Source: Desulfobacterales bacterium (GTDB lineage: Bacteria; Desulfobacterota; UBA8473). Taken from it: a stretch of 64,000 nt of DNA. Shown here piece by piece: positions 44,945-53,810 of this stretch. Each line of letters begins with the position of its first letter. Within the stretch, counting starts at the first letter, position 1. The notes under the pieces are model-generated. The model was not told where the DNA came from and did no database searches. It saw only the letters and a list, made by a program, of their open reading frames with translations. The position numbers and the translations under genes are program-made. The DNA lies in the NCBI GenBank assembly GCA_016209225.1, contig JACQWO010000068.1, forward strand, positions 62,001-126,000. Reading direction: 5' to 3'.

Positions 44945-45733
44945 ATGAGGGGACTATTTATAAGCGAGCTAAGGAAAAAACACCGTTTATCCCAGGAAAG
45001 TGTTGCAAAACGATTAGGCATTACCAGGCCTACCTATATTCAGATTGAACGCGGCGAAAGGGATCTGACCATCACTGAAGCTGAAAAACTTTCAGAACTT
45101 TTCGGTGTTACTCTTGAGGATATACGAGCCGGCAAAGTATCGATACCGTTGATTAAAATTGAGAAAAGCATAAAGGGGAATAAAATCCGCAAAAAGGAAG
45201 ATGCACGCATCAGCATTCCGCAAAAGAACATTGAAAAATTCCGCCAGATTCTTATGCATATACTTAGAAAGTGCGGAGGAAAGCCGAATGTCGGCATGAC
45301 GGTTATTTACAAGATTCTCTATTTCATTGATTTTGATTATTACGAAAAGCACGAAGAACAGATTATGGGACTTGTGTATCTGAAAAATACACATGGCCCG
45401 ACGCCGTATTATTTCGATGAGCTTATCAAAGAGATGAAGAACAGAGGCATTATCGAAGAGCTGAAAAGCAAATTTTACATTTACCCGCAGACCAAATATC
45501 TCATTGATCCCAGAATAGAGCCTGACCTGAGCATCCTCAACGGCAGGGAAATCGAGCATATCGACTGGGAAATTGCAAGATTGTCCGACCTGACGGCCTC
45601 CATGCTATCGGAGTTATCCCACAGGGATGTCCCCTGGATCAGCGCCGAGGAGGGCAAACCTCTGGATTACGAAGCTGTCTTTTACCGGACGAAAGATACT
45701 TCCGTAAGAGAATACGACGCTGATGAAGATTGA
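44945..45733 (+). CDS. HTH-Panacea (DUF4065-type) antitoxin
   Basis: 262 residues. An XRE-type helix-turn-helix (3-58: LRKKHRLSQESVAKRLGIT, PTYIQIERGERDLTI) is joined to a Panacea domain (about 92-225: KILYFIDFDYYEKHEEQI, HGPTPYYFDELIKEM). Panacea domains neutralise diverse toxins in type II systems. The gene overlaps the next by 11 bp (toxin start at 45723). The HTH and the upstream palindrome suggest autorepression. Confidence 0.85.
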   Translation: MRGLFISELRKKHRLSQESVAKRLGITRPTYIQIERGERDLTITEAEKLSELFGVTLEDIRAGKVSIPLIKIEKSIKGNKIRKKEDARISIPQKNIEKFRQILMHILRKCGGKPNVGMTVIYKILYFIDFDYYEKHEEQIMGLVYLKNTHGPTPYYFDELIKEMKNRGIIEELKSKFYIYPQTKYLIDPRIEPDLSILNGREIEHIDWEIARLSDLTASMLSELSHRDVPWISAEEGKPLDYEAVFYRTKDTSVREYDADED

Positions 45734-46109
45734 CTATGACGAAACAGATGAGTTTGCCAAAGATTTCAAAAAACTCGCCAAAAGGTTCAAAACCCTTGCC
45801 GATGATATAGAGACCGCTAAAAAGAATGCAATTGAGCTGTATCACCTTCATAAGATAGATAATCAGAGTATTTTTCAAATTCAGTCTGCCTCTGGTGGAT
45901 TAATAAACGACGAGATTGAAATTTACAAACTGAAAAAGTTTGCCTGCAAATCGCTCAAGGGAAAGGGTGTACAGAGCGGCATTCGGGTGATATACGCGTA
46001 TCACAAAAACCGGTTACGGATTGAGTTTATTGAAATTTATTATAAAGGCGACAAAAAAGACGAAAACAGGGAGAGGATAAAAGCGTATCTGACGGAGAAG
46101 GTAAAGTAG
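45723..46109 (+). CDS. RelE-superfamily-like toxin of the Panacea pair
   Basis: 128 residues. DEFAKDFKKLAKRFKTLADDIE, then a beta sheet region with GIRVIYAYHKNRLRIEFIEIY, resembles the ParE/RelE fold. Overlap with a Panacea antitoxin supports a toxin role; RelE-like toxins cleave mRNA on the ribosome, ParE-like ones hit gyrase, and I cannot choose between them. The stop TAG is inside the AGTAGGGG repeat at 46106. Confidence 0.75.
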   Translation: MKIDYDETDEFAKDFKKLAKRFKTLADDIETAKKNAIELYHLHKIDNQSIFQIQSASGGLINDEIEIYKLKKFACKSLKGKGVQSGIRVIYAYHKNRLRIEFIEIYYKGDKKDENRERIKAYLTEKVK

Positions 46110-46129
46110 GGGCACGGCGCGCCGTGCTG
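46106..46129. repeat. Family C palindrome, half copy
   Basis: AGTAGGGGCACGGCG then CGCCGTGC; the outer right arm (CCCCTACT) is missing. The toxin stop codon TAG lies in the left arm. Confidence 0.55.
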
Positions 46130-46177
46130 ACAACAACCAAAGGACATTACCAACATTTTTGATGTCGGGGTTACCAG

Positions 46178-46867
46178 ATGTCTCAAATCGCTGACAACAT
46201 ATTATCGGTAAAAGAAAGGATTGAAAAGGCTGCGCTTAAAGCCGGCAGAGACCCTGGTGAGGTTAAGCTTGTGGCTGTTTCGAAAACGGTAGGGGTTAAA
46301 GAGATCAAGGATGCCATATCAGCAGGAGTAACCATTTTAGGTGAGAGTTATATACAGGAGGCGAAGGAAAAGATAGAAGAGATAGGCCATCAGGTTCAAT
46401 GGCACATGATTGGTCATCTCCAGACCAATAAGGTAAAACAGGCAATTAACCTATTCGACATGATCCATTCAGTGGATAGGATAGGTTTGGCGGAAGAGAT
46501 TGATAAAAGGACAAAACAATCCGGTAAGAGAGTCAGCGTCTTGATTCAGGTAAATATCTCCCAGGAGACAACAAAATCGGGCATAGAGAGAGATAGGGCA
46601 ATTTCCCTTGTTTCAAAAGTCGCCAAATTGACAAATATAAAGGTAGAAGGGCTAATGACCATGCCTCCCTACTTCGATGATCCGGAAGACGCCCGTCCTT
46701 ACTTTAAATCATTGAGGGAATTAAAAGGGGAGATTGAGCGAGAAAGATTTGGAAATATCTCCATGAAAGAGCTTTCCATGGGGATGTCCAATGATTTTGA
46801 AATAGCCATTGAAGAAGGGGCAACCATAGTTAGAATAGGAACGGCAATATTTGGAGAAAGGGAGTGA
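46178..46867 (+). CDS. yggS: YggS-family pyridoxal phosphate homeostasis protein
   Basis: A PLP-binding TIM-barrel protein controlling PLP and amino-acid pools. 229 residues. PLP lysine in VKLVAVSKTV, WHMIGHLQTNKVK, and the SMGMSNDFEIAIEEGATIVRIG phosphate-binding end are diagnostic. yggS usually lies next to proC; here maf and the toxin-antitoxin pair intervene. Confidence 0.95.
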   Translation: MSQIADNILSVKERIEKAALKAGRDPGEVKLVAVSKTVGVKEIKDAISAGVTILGESYIQEAKEKIEEIGHQVQWHMIGHLQTNKVKQAINLFDMIHSVDRIGLAEEIDKRTKQSGKRVSVLIQVNISQETTKSGIERDRAISLVSKVAKLTNIKVEGLMTMPPYFDDPEDARPYFKSLRELKGEIERERFGNISMKELSMGMSNDFEIAIEEGATIVRIGTAIFGERE

Positions 46868-46874
46868 GGCAGCA

Positions 46875-48440
46875 CTACGCCCACCTTATCTCTGTTTTCC
46901 CTTCTGTGCCTTCAATCTTAAGACAATTACGGGAGAATAATTTTGTCAGCCTGTGCCGAACTTCCTCTCTGGTAAAATTGATATTCTTTTCAACAAATAG
47001 AATGAAATCATCCATTATTTCATCCGTATCTGCACCATTATTTAACCCAGGGTATCTTTCAACCACTTCCATTAAGATTAAATCCTTTGAAAAACGAAAG
47101 CTTTCACGGCCCTCAATAAAATCCATATCTTCCTTAGATAACGAGTTGTTTTGATCCTTTTTCTTTTCTATATTTGATATGTGCTGCTCTATATCTGAGT
47201 TGAATTCATTTACTATTCGGTCAATCTCTTCATGAGACATGTATGGCGTTTCAGAGACAGCCTGATTTGCATCGTACTTATCCCAGTCATCTGTTAATAT
47301 TCTAATCTCATACTCTTTATTTCTATCTCTTATCTCAGTGCCTGGGAATGGAGCCAGAATATGAAAACCATAAACCGGATTTAACCCTGCGGCAAACTCA
47401 AGGGTCTTTTTAACAGTTTCATGACTTTCTCCGGGAAGACCTAAAATATATGAGCCCATTGCCCCCATTCCGACCTCAATACAGAGATTCATTGCCTTTT
47501 GGATCTCCTCAATAGTTGTCTTCTTCTTAATGGTATTTAATATCTCCTGATTTCCGCTTTCAATTCCAAAACAGAGCATGAGACATCCTGCTTCCTTCAT
47601 CTTCTCCAGAAGCCTCTTTGAAACCGTGTTCACTCGTGCGAAGGCAGTCCAGGGATGAGAGATTCCCCTTTTGATGATTTCATCACAAATAGCTATGCAC
47701 CTGTTTTTGTTTGAAGTAAAGAGATCGTCTACAATGTTTATCTGTTTAAAACCCATGGTAGAGAGCATTTCAAATTCATCCACCACCCTGTCCACATCAA
47801 AATATCTGACCTTTCTTCCCATCATCTTCCTTCCAACACAAAAGATACATTCATACGGGCATCCTCTTGAGGTAACCATGTTGATCGGAAATTCTAATGC
47901 TCTATACTTGCTAAGGGGAGCAAGATCGCGTGCCGGATAAGGGAGAATGTTAATATCTTCAATAAGGGGTCTATCTTCATTATGAAGAACTTTCCCATTC
48001 TTCCTGTAGGATATGCCTGCAATGCTGTTAAAAGATGAGTTTGAGCTTAAACTTTCAAGGAGCTCAACAGAGGTTAGCTCTCCTTCTCTCCTGACAATGA
48101 AATCCACATAGCCATTTTTCTTGAGTATGTTGTCAGCGTCAAAGGTAACATGGGGGCCTCCCATAACTGTTATAATATCAGGGTTCTCTTTTTTATAGTT
48201 GTTCAATACCCTCAGTGACGTATTAATGTTCATGGTAACCCCGGTAGCTCCTACCATATCAGGGGCATATTCATTTAGGACTCTTTGGATGCGTTCTCTG
48301 TTGTAAGGGGTTACGATATAGTCTTCAATCCTGACCTCTATCCCCTTTCCCTTTAGGTATCCGGCAAGCGACATCAAACCAAACGGAGGGGTTGGCCATT
48401 CTTCAAAAGGATATGCTGGGTTTATCAGAAGTACTTTCAT
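46875..48440 (-). CDS. B12-binding-domain radical SAM protein
   Basis: 521 residues. An N-terminal cobalamin-binding-like domain (KVLLINPAYPFEEW to about 140, with VMGGPHVTF) is followed by a radical SAM core with CPYECIFC. The C-terminal region (about 380-521) is a helical extension. Members methylate or rearrange unactivated carbons in many pathways, including lipid and antibiotic tailoring; the substrate is unknown. ATG 48440 lies eight bases after GAGGAG; the longer frame from 48473 includes that site. Confidence 0.88.
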   Translation of the reverse strand: MKVLLINPAYPFEEWPTPPFGLMSLAGYLKGKGIEVRIEDYIVTPYNRERIQRVLNEYAPDMVGATGVTMNINTSLRVLNNYKKENPDIITVMGGPHVTFDADNILKKNGYVDFIVRREGELTSVELLESLSSNSSFNSIAGISYRKNGKVLHNEDRPLIEDINILPYPARDLAPLSKYRALEFPINMVTSRGCPYECIFCVGRKMMGRKVRYFDVDRVVDEFEMLSTMGFKQINIVDDLFTSNKNRCIAICDEIIKRGISHPWTAFARVNTVSKRLLEKMKEAGCLMLCFGIESGNQEILNTIKKKTTIEEIQKAMNLCIEVGMGAMGSYILGLPGESHETVKKTLEFAAGLNPVYGFHILAPFPGTEIRDRNKEYEIRILTDDWDKYDANQAVSETPYMSHEEIDRIVNEFNSDIEQHISNIEKKKDQNNSLSKEDMDFIEGRESFRFSKDLILMEVVERYPGLNNGADTDEIMDDFILFVEKNINFTREEVRHRLTKLFSRNCLKIEGTEGKTEIRWA

Positions 48441-48462
48441 CTGAGGGTTCTCCTCTTTAGGC

Positions 48463-48492
48463 AGTAGGGGCACGGCGCACCGTACCCCTACT
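48463..48492. repeat. Family C palindrome, complete
   Basis: AGTAGGGGCACGG and its near-complement CCGTACCCCTACT (one mismatch), 30 bp, between the divergent B12-radical SAM and HAD genes. Confidence 0.6.
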
Positions 48493-48632
48493 TAGAATGT
48501 TATCTATTATCATATACCGAATATGAATGCAAGTACATTTAAAGTGAGACAGCGCCCCATTTTAAAAACTTGAAAAAAGATAGATTGTCGAGTATAAACA
48601 GATTAAAAGACAATAATAAGTGAGGTGAGCCG

Positions 48633-49259
48633 ATGAAAGAGCAGATAGAGGTAGTATCCTTCGATGTGGATGGTACGCTGGTTCCTATGGAGTTCAACAA
48701 CCTGATCTGGCTGGAAGAGCTTCCTTCCCTCATAGCGAAAAAGGAGGGTATGAGTTTTGAAGATGCTAAGGCTTATACCATATCAGAGTATGAGAAGGTT
48801 GGAGAAGGGGACCTCCGCTGGTACGAAATGAATCACTGGATCAAGCACTTCGATCTGGAAACCAGCTTTGAAGAGATACTTTCCAAGTATGAGTCCAGGA
48901 TAGAGACATTCCCTGATGTTATTCCTGCCCTGGAGAGGTTGGAGGATAGGTTTACTCTGATACTTACTACCGCCATGCCAAGGGAATTCTTAGATATAAA
49001 GATAAAGACAATCAAGCAGTTCTTTAAGTTTGATTTCTCTGTGATATCCGATTTCAAACAGTTGAAAACCCCGGACAGCTATCTGACTATCTGTGATAGA
49101 TTGAATGTATTGCCCTCAGAACTCCTCCATATCGGTGATCATTGGGAGTATGATTACATTGCCCCCAGGGAGGCAGGGGCCAATGCCATCTTTCTTGACA
49201 GGGAGAAGAAGAGGTTAGGGGGCTTTATTATACATGATTTAGAGGAGCTGGAATTGTAA
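48633..49259 (+). CDS. HAD-superfamily hydrolase
   Basis: 208 residues. Motif I SFDVDGTLVP (nucleophile Asp), motif II LILTTAMP, motif III around DFKQLKTPDSYL and motif IV HIGDHWEYDYI are visible. Probable small-molecule phosphatase; substrate unknown. GAGGTGAG precedes the ATG. The stop TAA is supplied by the GTAAC end of the family A element at 49256. Confidence 0.85.
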   Translation: MKEQIEVVSFDVDGTLVPMEFNNLIWLEELPSLIAKKEGMSFEDAKAYTISEYEKVGEGDLRWYEMNHWIKHFDLETSFEEILSKYESRIETFPDVIPALERLEDRFTLILTTAMPREFLDIKIKTIKQFFKFDFSVISDFKQLKTPDSYLTICDRLNVLPSELLHIGDHWEYDYIAPREAGANAIFLDREKKRLGGFIIHDLEELEL

Positions 49260-49345
49260 CTATTCAGGTTGTCAGGTTCACAGTTCACGGTTGGTTGCTC
49301 TAACCTTGAACCGTGAACCTTGGAACTTTGAACCTGAGTAGTTAC
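49256..49345. repeat. Family A element, complete, GTTCACG interior
   Basis: GTAACTATTCAGG (49256-49268) and CCTGAGTAGTTAC (49333-49345) enclose GTTCACAGTTCACGG and its complement GTGAACC, so the interior is the heptamer repeat type while the ends are family A. Closest relative is at 54880, almost identical through the whole interior. Confidence 0.8.
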
Positions 49346-49371
49346 ATTATAAATTCCAAACTGGTTTCCAA

Positions 49372-50703
49372 ATGGACCTATTTGACCATTATGCCAAAGA
49401 CAGGTTAAAGACGGAAGCACCCCTTGCTGACCGGATGCGTCCCCGGACTCTGGATGAGTTTGTGGGGCAGGACCACATCCTGAAAGAAGGAAAGGTTCTT
49501 CGAAGAGCCATAGAGGCGGATGAGGTTCAGTCGTCAATTTTCTGGGGACCTCCAGGCACAGGTAAGACAACCCTGTCCCATATTGTAGCTGCAAAAACAG
49601 GGGCACATTTTATCTCATTCAGTGCGGTATTGGCCGGAGTTAAAGACATAAGAGGGGTTATAGAGCAGGCAAAGAACCAGCAAAGATTTAACAACAAACA
49701 AACCATCCTGTTTGTAGATGAAATCCACCGCTTCAATAAGGCGCAACAGGATGCCTTCCTTCCCCATGTGGAGGATGGAACAATAATACTTATAGGGGCT
49801 ACCACTGAAAATCCTTCCTTTGAGGTTATATCTCCTCTGCTTTCCCGCACCAAGGTCTTTGTCTTAAACCCCTTAAGAGAAGAGGAACTGGAGATTATAC
49901 TTAAGCGGGCCCTTTCAGATAAAGATAGGGGACTGGGGAACTACAGGGCCAATATAGACCCGATTGCACTTAAGTATATTGCAGGTATGGCTGATGGTGA
50001 TGCCCGTCGGGCATTGAACACCCTGGAACTGGCTGTTATGACCACGGCGCCTGATAAAGAGGATACGAGACACATAACCAGGGAGATAGTAGAGGAGGTA
50101 GTACAGCGTAAGTTTTTAATCTATGACAAAGAAGGCGAGGAGCACTATAACCTGATTTCAGCCTTACATAAGAGCATGCGTGGTAGCGATCCTGATGCTG
50201 CTCTGTACTGGCTGGGAAGGATGCTGGAGGCAGGGGAAGACCCTCTCTATATAGCCAGGCGCTTAGTCCGTTTTGCATCTGAGGATGTGGGAAATGCTGA
50301 TCCCCGGGCACTCCAGGTTGCGGTATCCGCTATGCAGGCATATCAGTTTGTTGGTTCACCAGAGGGGGATTTAGCCCTGGCTCAATCTGCAGCATACCTG
50401 GCCTGTGCCCCTAAGAGCAATGCCCTCTATACCGCATATTCAAAGGTGAAAAACGATATTCAGAAAACGCAGGCACTCCCTGTTCCCCTCCATATACGCA
50501 ATGCCCCCACTTCCCTGATGAAGGATCTGGGTTATGGAAAGGGCTATAAGTATCCCCATAACTTCCCCGATAGTTATGTGGAGGAAGACTATCTGCCTGA
50601 AAACCTCAAAGGCAGAATCTACTACGAGCCCACTGATCATGGCTTTGAGGCAGAGATAAAGAAGAGGCTTGAGAAGTGGCGGGAAAAGAAGAAGAAATCT
50701 TGA
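49372..50703 (+). CDS. rarA: Replication-associated recombination protein A (RarA/MgsA)
   Basis: An AAA+ ATPase acting at stalled forks. 443 residues; Walker A GPPGTGKT at 59-66, Walker B DEIHRFNKAQQDAFLP, sensor GATTENPSFEV, and the C-terminal GLGNYR to YKYPHNFPDSYVEEDYLPE tetramerisation part are typical. No ribosome site is obvious 26 bp after the family A element, but the start agrees with relatives. The end overlaps the next gene by 28 bp. Confidence 0.94.
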   Translation: MDLFDHYAKDRLKTEAPLADRMRPRTLDEFVGQDHILKEGKVLRRAIEADEVQSSIFWGPPGTGKTTLSHIVAAKTGAHFISFSAVLAGVKDIRGVIEQAKNQQRFNNKQTILFVDEIHRFNKAQQDAFLPHVEDGTIILIGATTENPSFEVISPLLSRTKVFVLNPLREEELEIILKRALSDKDRGLGNYRANIDPIALKYIAGMADGDARRALNTLELAVMTTAPDKEDTRHITREIVEEVVQRKFLIYDKEGEEHYNLISALHKSMRGSDPDAALYWLGRMLEAGEDPLYIARRLVRFASEDVGNADPRALQVAVSAMQAYQFVGSPEGDLALAQSAAYLACAPKSNALYTAYSKVKNDIQKTQALPVPLHIRNAPTSLMKDLGYGKGYKYPHNFPDSYVEEDYLPENLKGRIYYEPTDHGFEAEIKKRLEKWREKKKKS

Positions 50704-51185
50704 GGGAGAGGATGAAGCAGTATATTTCGAGAGCCCGCATATTCGTTGACAGGTATATTAAAGATGGCTATGAGGGCTCGGATGATTTAGACAAATACGT
50801 GAGCAAATATGAAGAGAGGGCAAGACCGATTGTGGCTGGGGCCATCTGTTCGAGGCTTGTAGAAAAGACCGACCTGAAGAATTACAAAAGGCTTCTCAAA
50901 GGGCTAAGAAGCCTTAATGGATACATGAGTGGCAGCAGTATGAAGGAGGTAGAAGAAAGGATTATGGATGTCTGTGGAGAATATGAATACAAGAAAGAAG
51001 AGAGTTATAAGGATTTAAAGAAAGAATTAGAAGCGCCTTTAAAGAATAGTTGGAAGCAGCAAGGCATTTCAGGGTCTGCTGTTGAGGTTAATGTGGAGGG
51101 GTCTTCTCAGTGGAACGATATGGTGGATAAACTAGAAGCAAAGTACAACAGATTGCTGGATGGGATCAAAAGGGGAGAGCTTTGA
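50676..51185 (+). CDS. Small charged helical protein, unknown
   Basis: 169 residues, rich in Lys/Glu, predicted mainly helical, without signal peptide or recognised motif. Start GTG 50676 lies inside rarA; ATG 50712 behind GAGGGAGAGG is a good alternative and would leave a 157-residue product. Overlap with rarA implies cotranslation. I do not recognise the family. Confidence 0.6.
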   Translation: MAGKEEEILRERMKQYISRARIFVDRYIKDGYEGSDDLDKYVSKYEERARPIVAGAICSRLVEKTDLKNYKRLLKGLRSLNGYMSGSSMKEVEERIMDVCGEYEYKKEESYKDLKKELEAPLKNSWKQQGISGSAVEVNVEGSSQWNDMVDKLEAKYNRLLDGIKRGEL

Positions 51186-51287
51186 TGGGTTCCCCAAAAA
51201 ATCTATGCAATTCGCTCTCAGGGATACTTTTTCAAAACATAAATAGTTTTGCAAAGGTCTCAAGGGAATTTGGAGGTAAGAATCATT

Positions 51288-52364
51288 GTGAAGACAGGGA
51301 TAGTGAAAGATGCTAGATACCTGGAACATATTACACCGGATTATCATCCGGAAAACCCCCATCGGTTAGAGGTTATTTATGGGATGTTAAACGAAGGAGA
51401 CATGGAAGGAAGGTTTGTGGAGGTTGTACCGCGGTTTGCCACAAATGAAGAGATTGAATTGATTCATACCTCTGGTTATGTATCACAAGTGGCTGCAACT
51501 GCCGATAAACCCCATACCATGCTCGACCCTGATACCCATACGTCGCCAAAATCCTATGAGGCAGCGAAACTGGCAGTCGGAGGAATACTTGAGTCTGTTG
51601 ATAGAATTATCGCTTCCGAAATAGATAACACCTTTGCCCTTGTGCGTCCTCCCGGTCATCATGCAGAGTCCGGCAAAGGTATGGGTTTTTGCCTGTTTAA
51701 CAATGTTGCCATCGGGGCAAGATATGCAATTGAGAGGCATTCCCTGGATCGTATCCTGATTGTGGACTGGGACCTTCACCACGGCAACGGCACCCAGAAT
51801 GCCTTCTATGATGATCCCAGAGCGCTCTATTTTTCCACCCATCAGTTCCCATACTATCCTGGGACTGGAAGCTTTAACGAGACAGGAACGGGAGAAGGCA
51901 AAGGTTTTACAGTCAATGTTCCTCTATCTGGAGGGCAGGGAGATAGTGATTATATTCAGATTTTTGAAAGGATTTTGAAGCCTGTTTCCCTCCAATTTAA
52001 ACCCCAGTTAATCCTGGTTTCCGCTGGATTTGATACCTATTTCGGAGACCCTTTGGGTAGCATGAATGTAACCCCAAAGGGGTTTGCAAGGCTTACAAGA
52101 CTTCTCTTGGAGATTGCTGACCGGAATTGTCAGGGCAGGATCGTATTTGCCCTGGAAGGTGGGTATGACCTGGAAGGTTTAAAGGAATCGGTTAAGGCTG
52201 TTCTTAAGGAATTGAGAGGGGAGTCAATTCTTACAGAAGAGGAAATGAATTTTGAGGATGTAAGTTCTCCGTCTATTGATTCAGTAATAGATAGGGTGGC
52301 TGGTGTTCATAAGGGGTTTTGGGAGTTTATACTTAGACCTTACGACCTACACCATAATAGGTAA
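51288..52364 (+). CDS. Histone deacetylase family protein
   Basis: A class II-like zinc deacetylase homologous to bacterial acetoin utilisation and acetylpolyamine amidohydrolase proteins. 358 residues; RPPGHHAESGKGMGFCLFNN, IVDWDLHHGNGTQ (zinc Asp and His) and SAGFDTYFGDPLG and LEGGYDLEGL are active-site motifs. GTG 51288 follows GGAGG by about 11 bases. The end overlaps that of the convergent ugd by 32 bp. Confidence 0.92.
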   Translation: MKTGIVKDARYLEHITPDYHPENPHRLEVIYGMLNEGDMEGRFVEVVPRFATNEEIELIHTSGYVSQVAATADKPHTMLDPDTHTSPKSYEAAKLAVGGILESVDRIIASEIDNTFALVRPPGHHAESGKGMGFCLFNNVAIGARYAIERHSLDRILIVDWDLHHGNGTQNAFYDDPRALYFSTHQFPYYPGTGSFNETGTGEGKGFTVNVPLSGGQGDSDYIQIFERILKPVSLQFKPQLILVSAGFDTYFGDPLGSMNVTPKGFARLTRLLLEIADRNCQGRIVFALEGGYDLEGLKESVKAVLKELRGESILTEEEMNFEDVSSPSIDSVIDRVAGVHKGFWEFILRPYDLHHNR

Positions 52365-53637
52365 AGCCCATATCCTGTAATTTCCGGGGATTGAATATGT
52401 TCCGTCCGTCAAATACTATGGGGGTATTCATCAGTTTCAGGATTCTTTCAAAGTCGGGCTCTCGAAATTCGTTCCATTCAGTTATTAAAACCAGGGCATC
52501 AGCCCCCTCTAATGCATCATAACTCTTTTTGCTGTATTCTATCCTGTCACCTAATTCCTTTTTTGCCTCAAACATAGCAGCAGGGTCGTAAGCCTTTATC
52601 CGTGCCCCCACTTCTAGCAATCTGTTAATAATCGCGATAGATGGGGCATCCCTGACATCATCGGTATTGGGTTTAAAGGAAAGCCCCCAGACACCGATTA
52701 CCCTGCCTTTCAGGTTTCCACCAAAGTGATTCAGTATCTTCTGTGCAAGCATCTCTCTTTGATGGATATTTACCGAGTCAACAGCCTTCAGTATGCTTAA
52801 ATCATAATTGTTCTCCTCAGCAGTTCTGATTATTGCCCTGACATCCTTTGGAAAACAAGAACCACCGTATCCAACACCGGGGAATAGGAATGAGTACCCA
52901 ATCCTGGGATCTGCCCCCATACCCTTTCTGACATCGCTAACATCTGCTCCCACCTTCTCACAGAGGTTTGCCAGTTCATTCATAAATGATATCCGTGTTG
53001 TTAACATGGCATTGGCAGCATATTTCGTCATCTCTGCGCTCTCGATATCCATTATTAGCATGGGATTGCCTGTCCTGACGAAGGGAGAATATAGCTCTTT
53101 CATTATATCAGCCACTTCCTGGTTATCTGTGCCAATTATTATTCTGTCAGGCTTCATAAAGTCATTGACAGCTGCCCCCTCTTTTAGAAACTCAGGGTTT
53201 GATGCGACATTGAAGGGGTGTTCTGTTTCTTTTGCAATAGTCTCCCTAACCCTGTTTGTTGTTCCAACAGGGACAGTGCTTTTGGTAGCAATGATTTTAT
53301 ATCCGTTGATGGCTTTGCCAATCAATGCCGCTACCTCAAGCACGTGTTTAAGATCGGCAGATCCATCATCGCCTTGGGGTGTACCCACCGCAATGAAGAT
53401 TATGAAAGATTCTTTTACAGCCTTCTTAAGATTGGTTGTAAACTGGAGTCTTTCTTTTTTTGTGTTTCGTTTCAAGAATTCCTCTAAACCAGGTTCATAG
53501 ATTGGCACCTTACCTCTCTTCAGCCCCTTAATCTTTTTACTATCTTTATCCACGCAGATTACATCGTTTCCGTTTTCCGCAAAACATGCCCCTGCTACCA
53601 GCCCAACGTAACCCGTTCCTATGATACAGATTTTCAT
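52333..53637 (-). CDS. ugd: UDP-glucose 6-dehydrogenase
   Basis: Oxidises UDP-glucose to UDP-glucuronate. 434 residues, full length. Rossmann motif GTGYVGLVAG at 7-16, catalytic Cys in GGSCFPKDVRA, and NTDDVRDAPSI are typical. It ends the surface polysaccharide block read on the minus strand; the product could feed the SDR decarboxylase-like enzyme at 60085. Confidence 0.95.
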   Translation of the reverse strand: MKICIIGTGYVGLVAGACFAENGNDVICVDKDSKKIKGLKRGKVPIYEPGLEEFLKRNTKKERLQFTTNLKKAVKESFIIFIAVGTPQGDDGSADLKHVLEVAALIGKAINGYKIIATKSTVPVGTTNRVRETIAKETEHPFNVASNPEFLKEGAAVNDFMKPDRIIIGTDNQEVADIMKELYSPFVRTGNPMLIMDIESAEMTKYAANAMLTTRISFMNELANLCEKVGADVSDVRKGMGADPRIGYSFLFPGVGYGGSCFPKDVRAIIRTAEENNYDLSILKAVDSVNIHQREMLAQKILNHFGGNLKGRVIGVWGLSFKPNTDDVRDAPSIAIINRLLEVGARIKAYDPAAMFEAKKELGDRIEYSKKSYDALEGADALVLITEWNEFREPDFERILKLMNTPIVFDGRNIFNPRKLQDMGFTYYGVGRKV

Positions 53638-53639
53638 AT

Positions 53640-53810
53640 TGTACTCCTAAAGATATTCGTATCCGTTCACAGTTCACGGTTCACAGTTAACAGCAAATGC
53701 TTCAAGCTTTATATAATAACAGCAAGCTTAAGCTTGCTGTTGTAATGCCTGCTGTTGTAATTACCGTAAACTGTAAACTGAGAACCGTAAACGGTTACAG
53801 ATATTCATCC
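53640..53810. repeat. Large imperfect palindrome with heptamer words between manC and ugd
   Basis: GTTCACAGTTCACGG on the left and GTAAACTGTAAACTG on the right are heptamer arms around AGCTTAAGCT-type and CTGTTGTAA direct repeats. The outer parts (AACGGTTACAGATATT) give manC its last codon and stop (CTG TAA). Nothing else is seen in the 157-bp gap. Confidence 0.55.

Noticed and set aside
52808-53500. 230-codon plus-strand frame
   Set aside because: Antisense to ugd, which is well supported.
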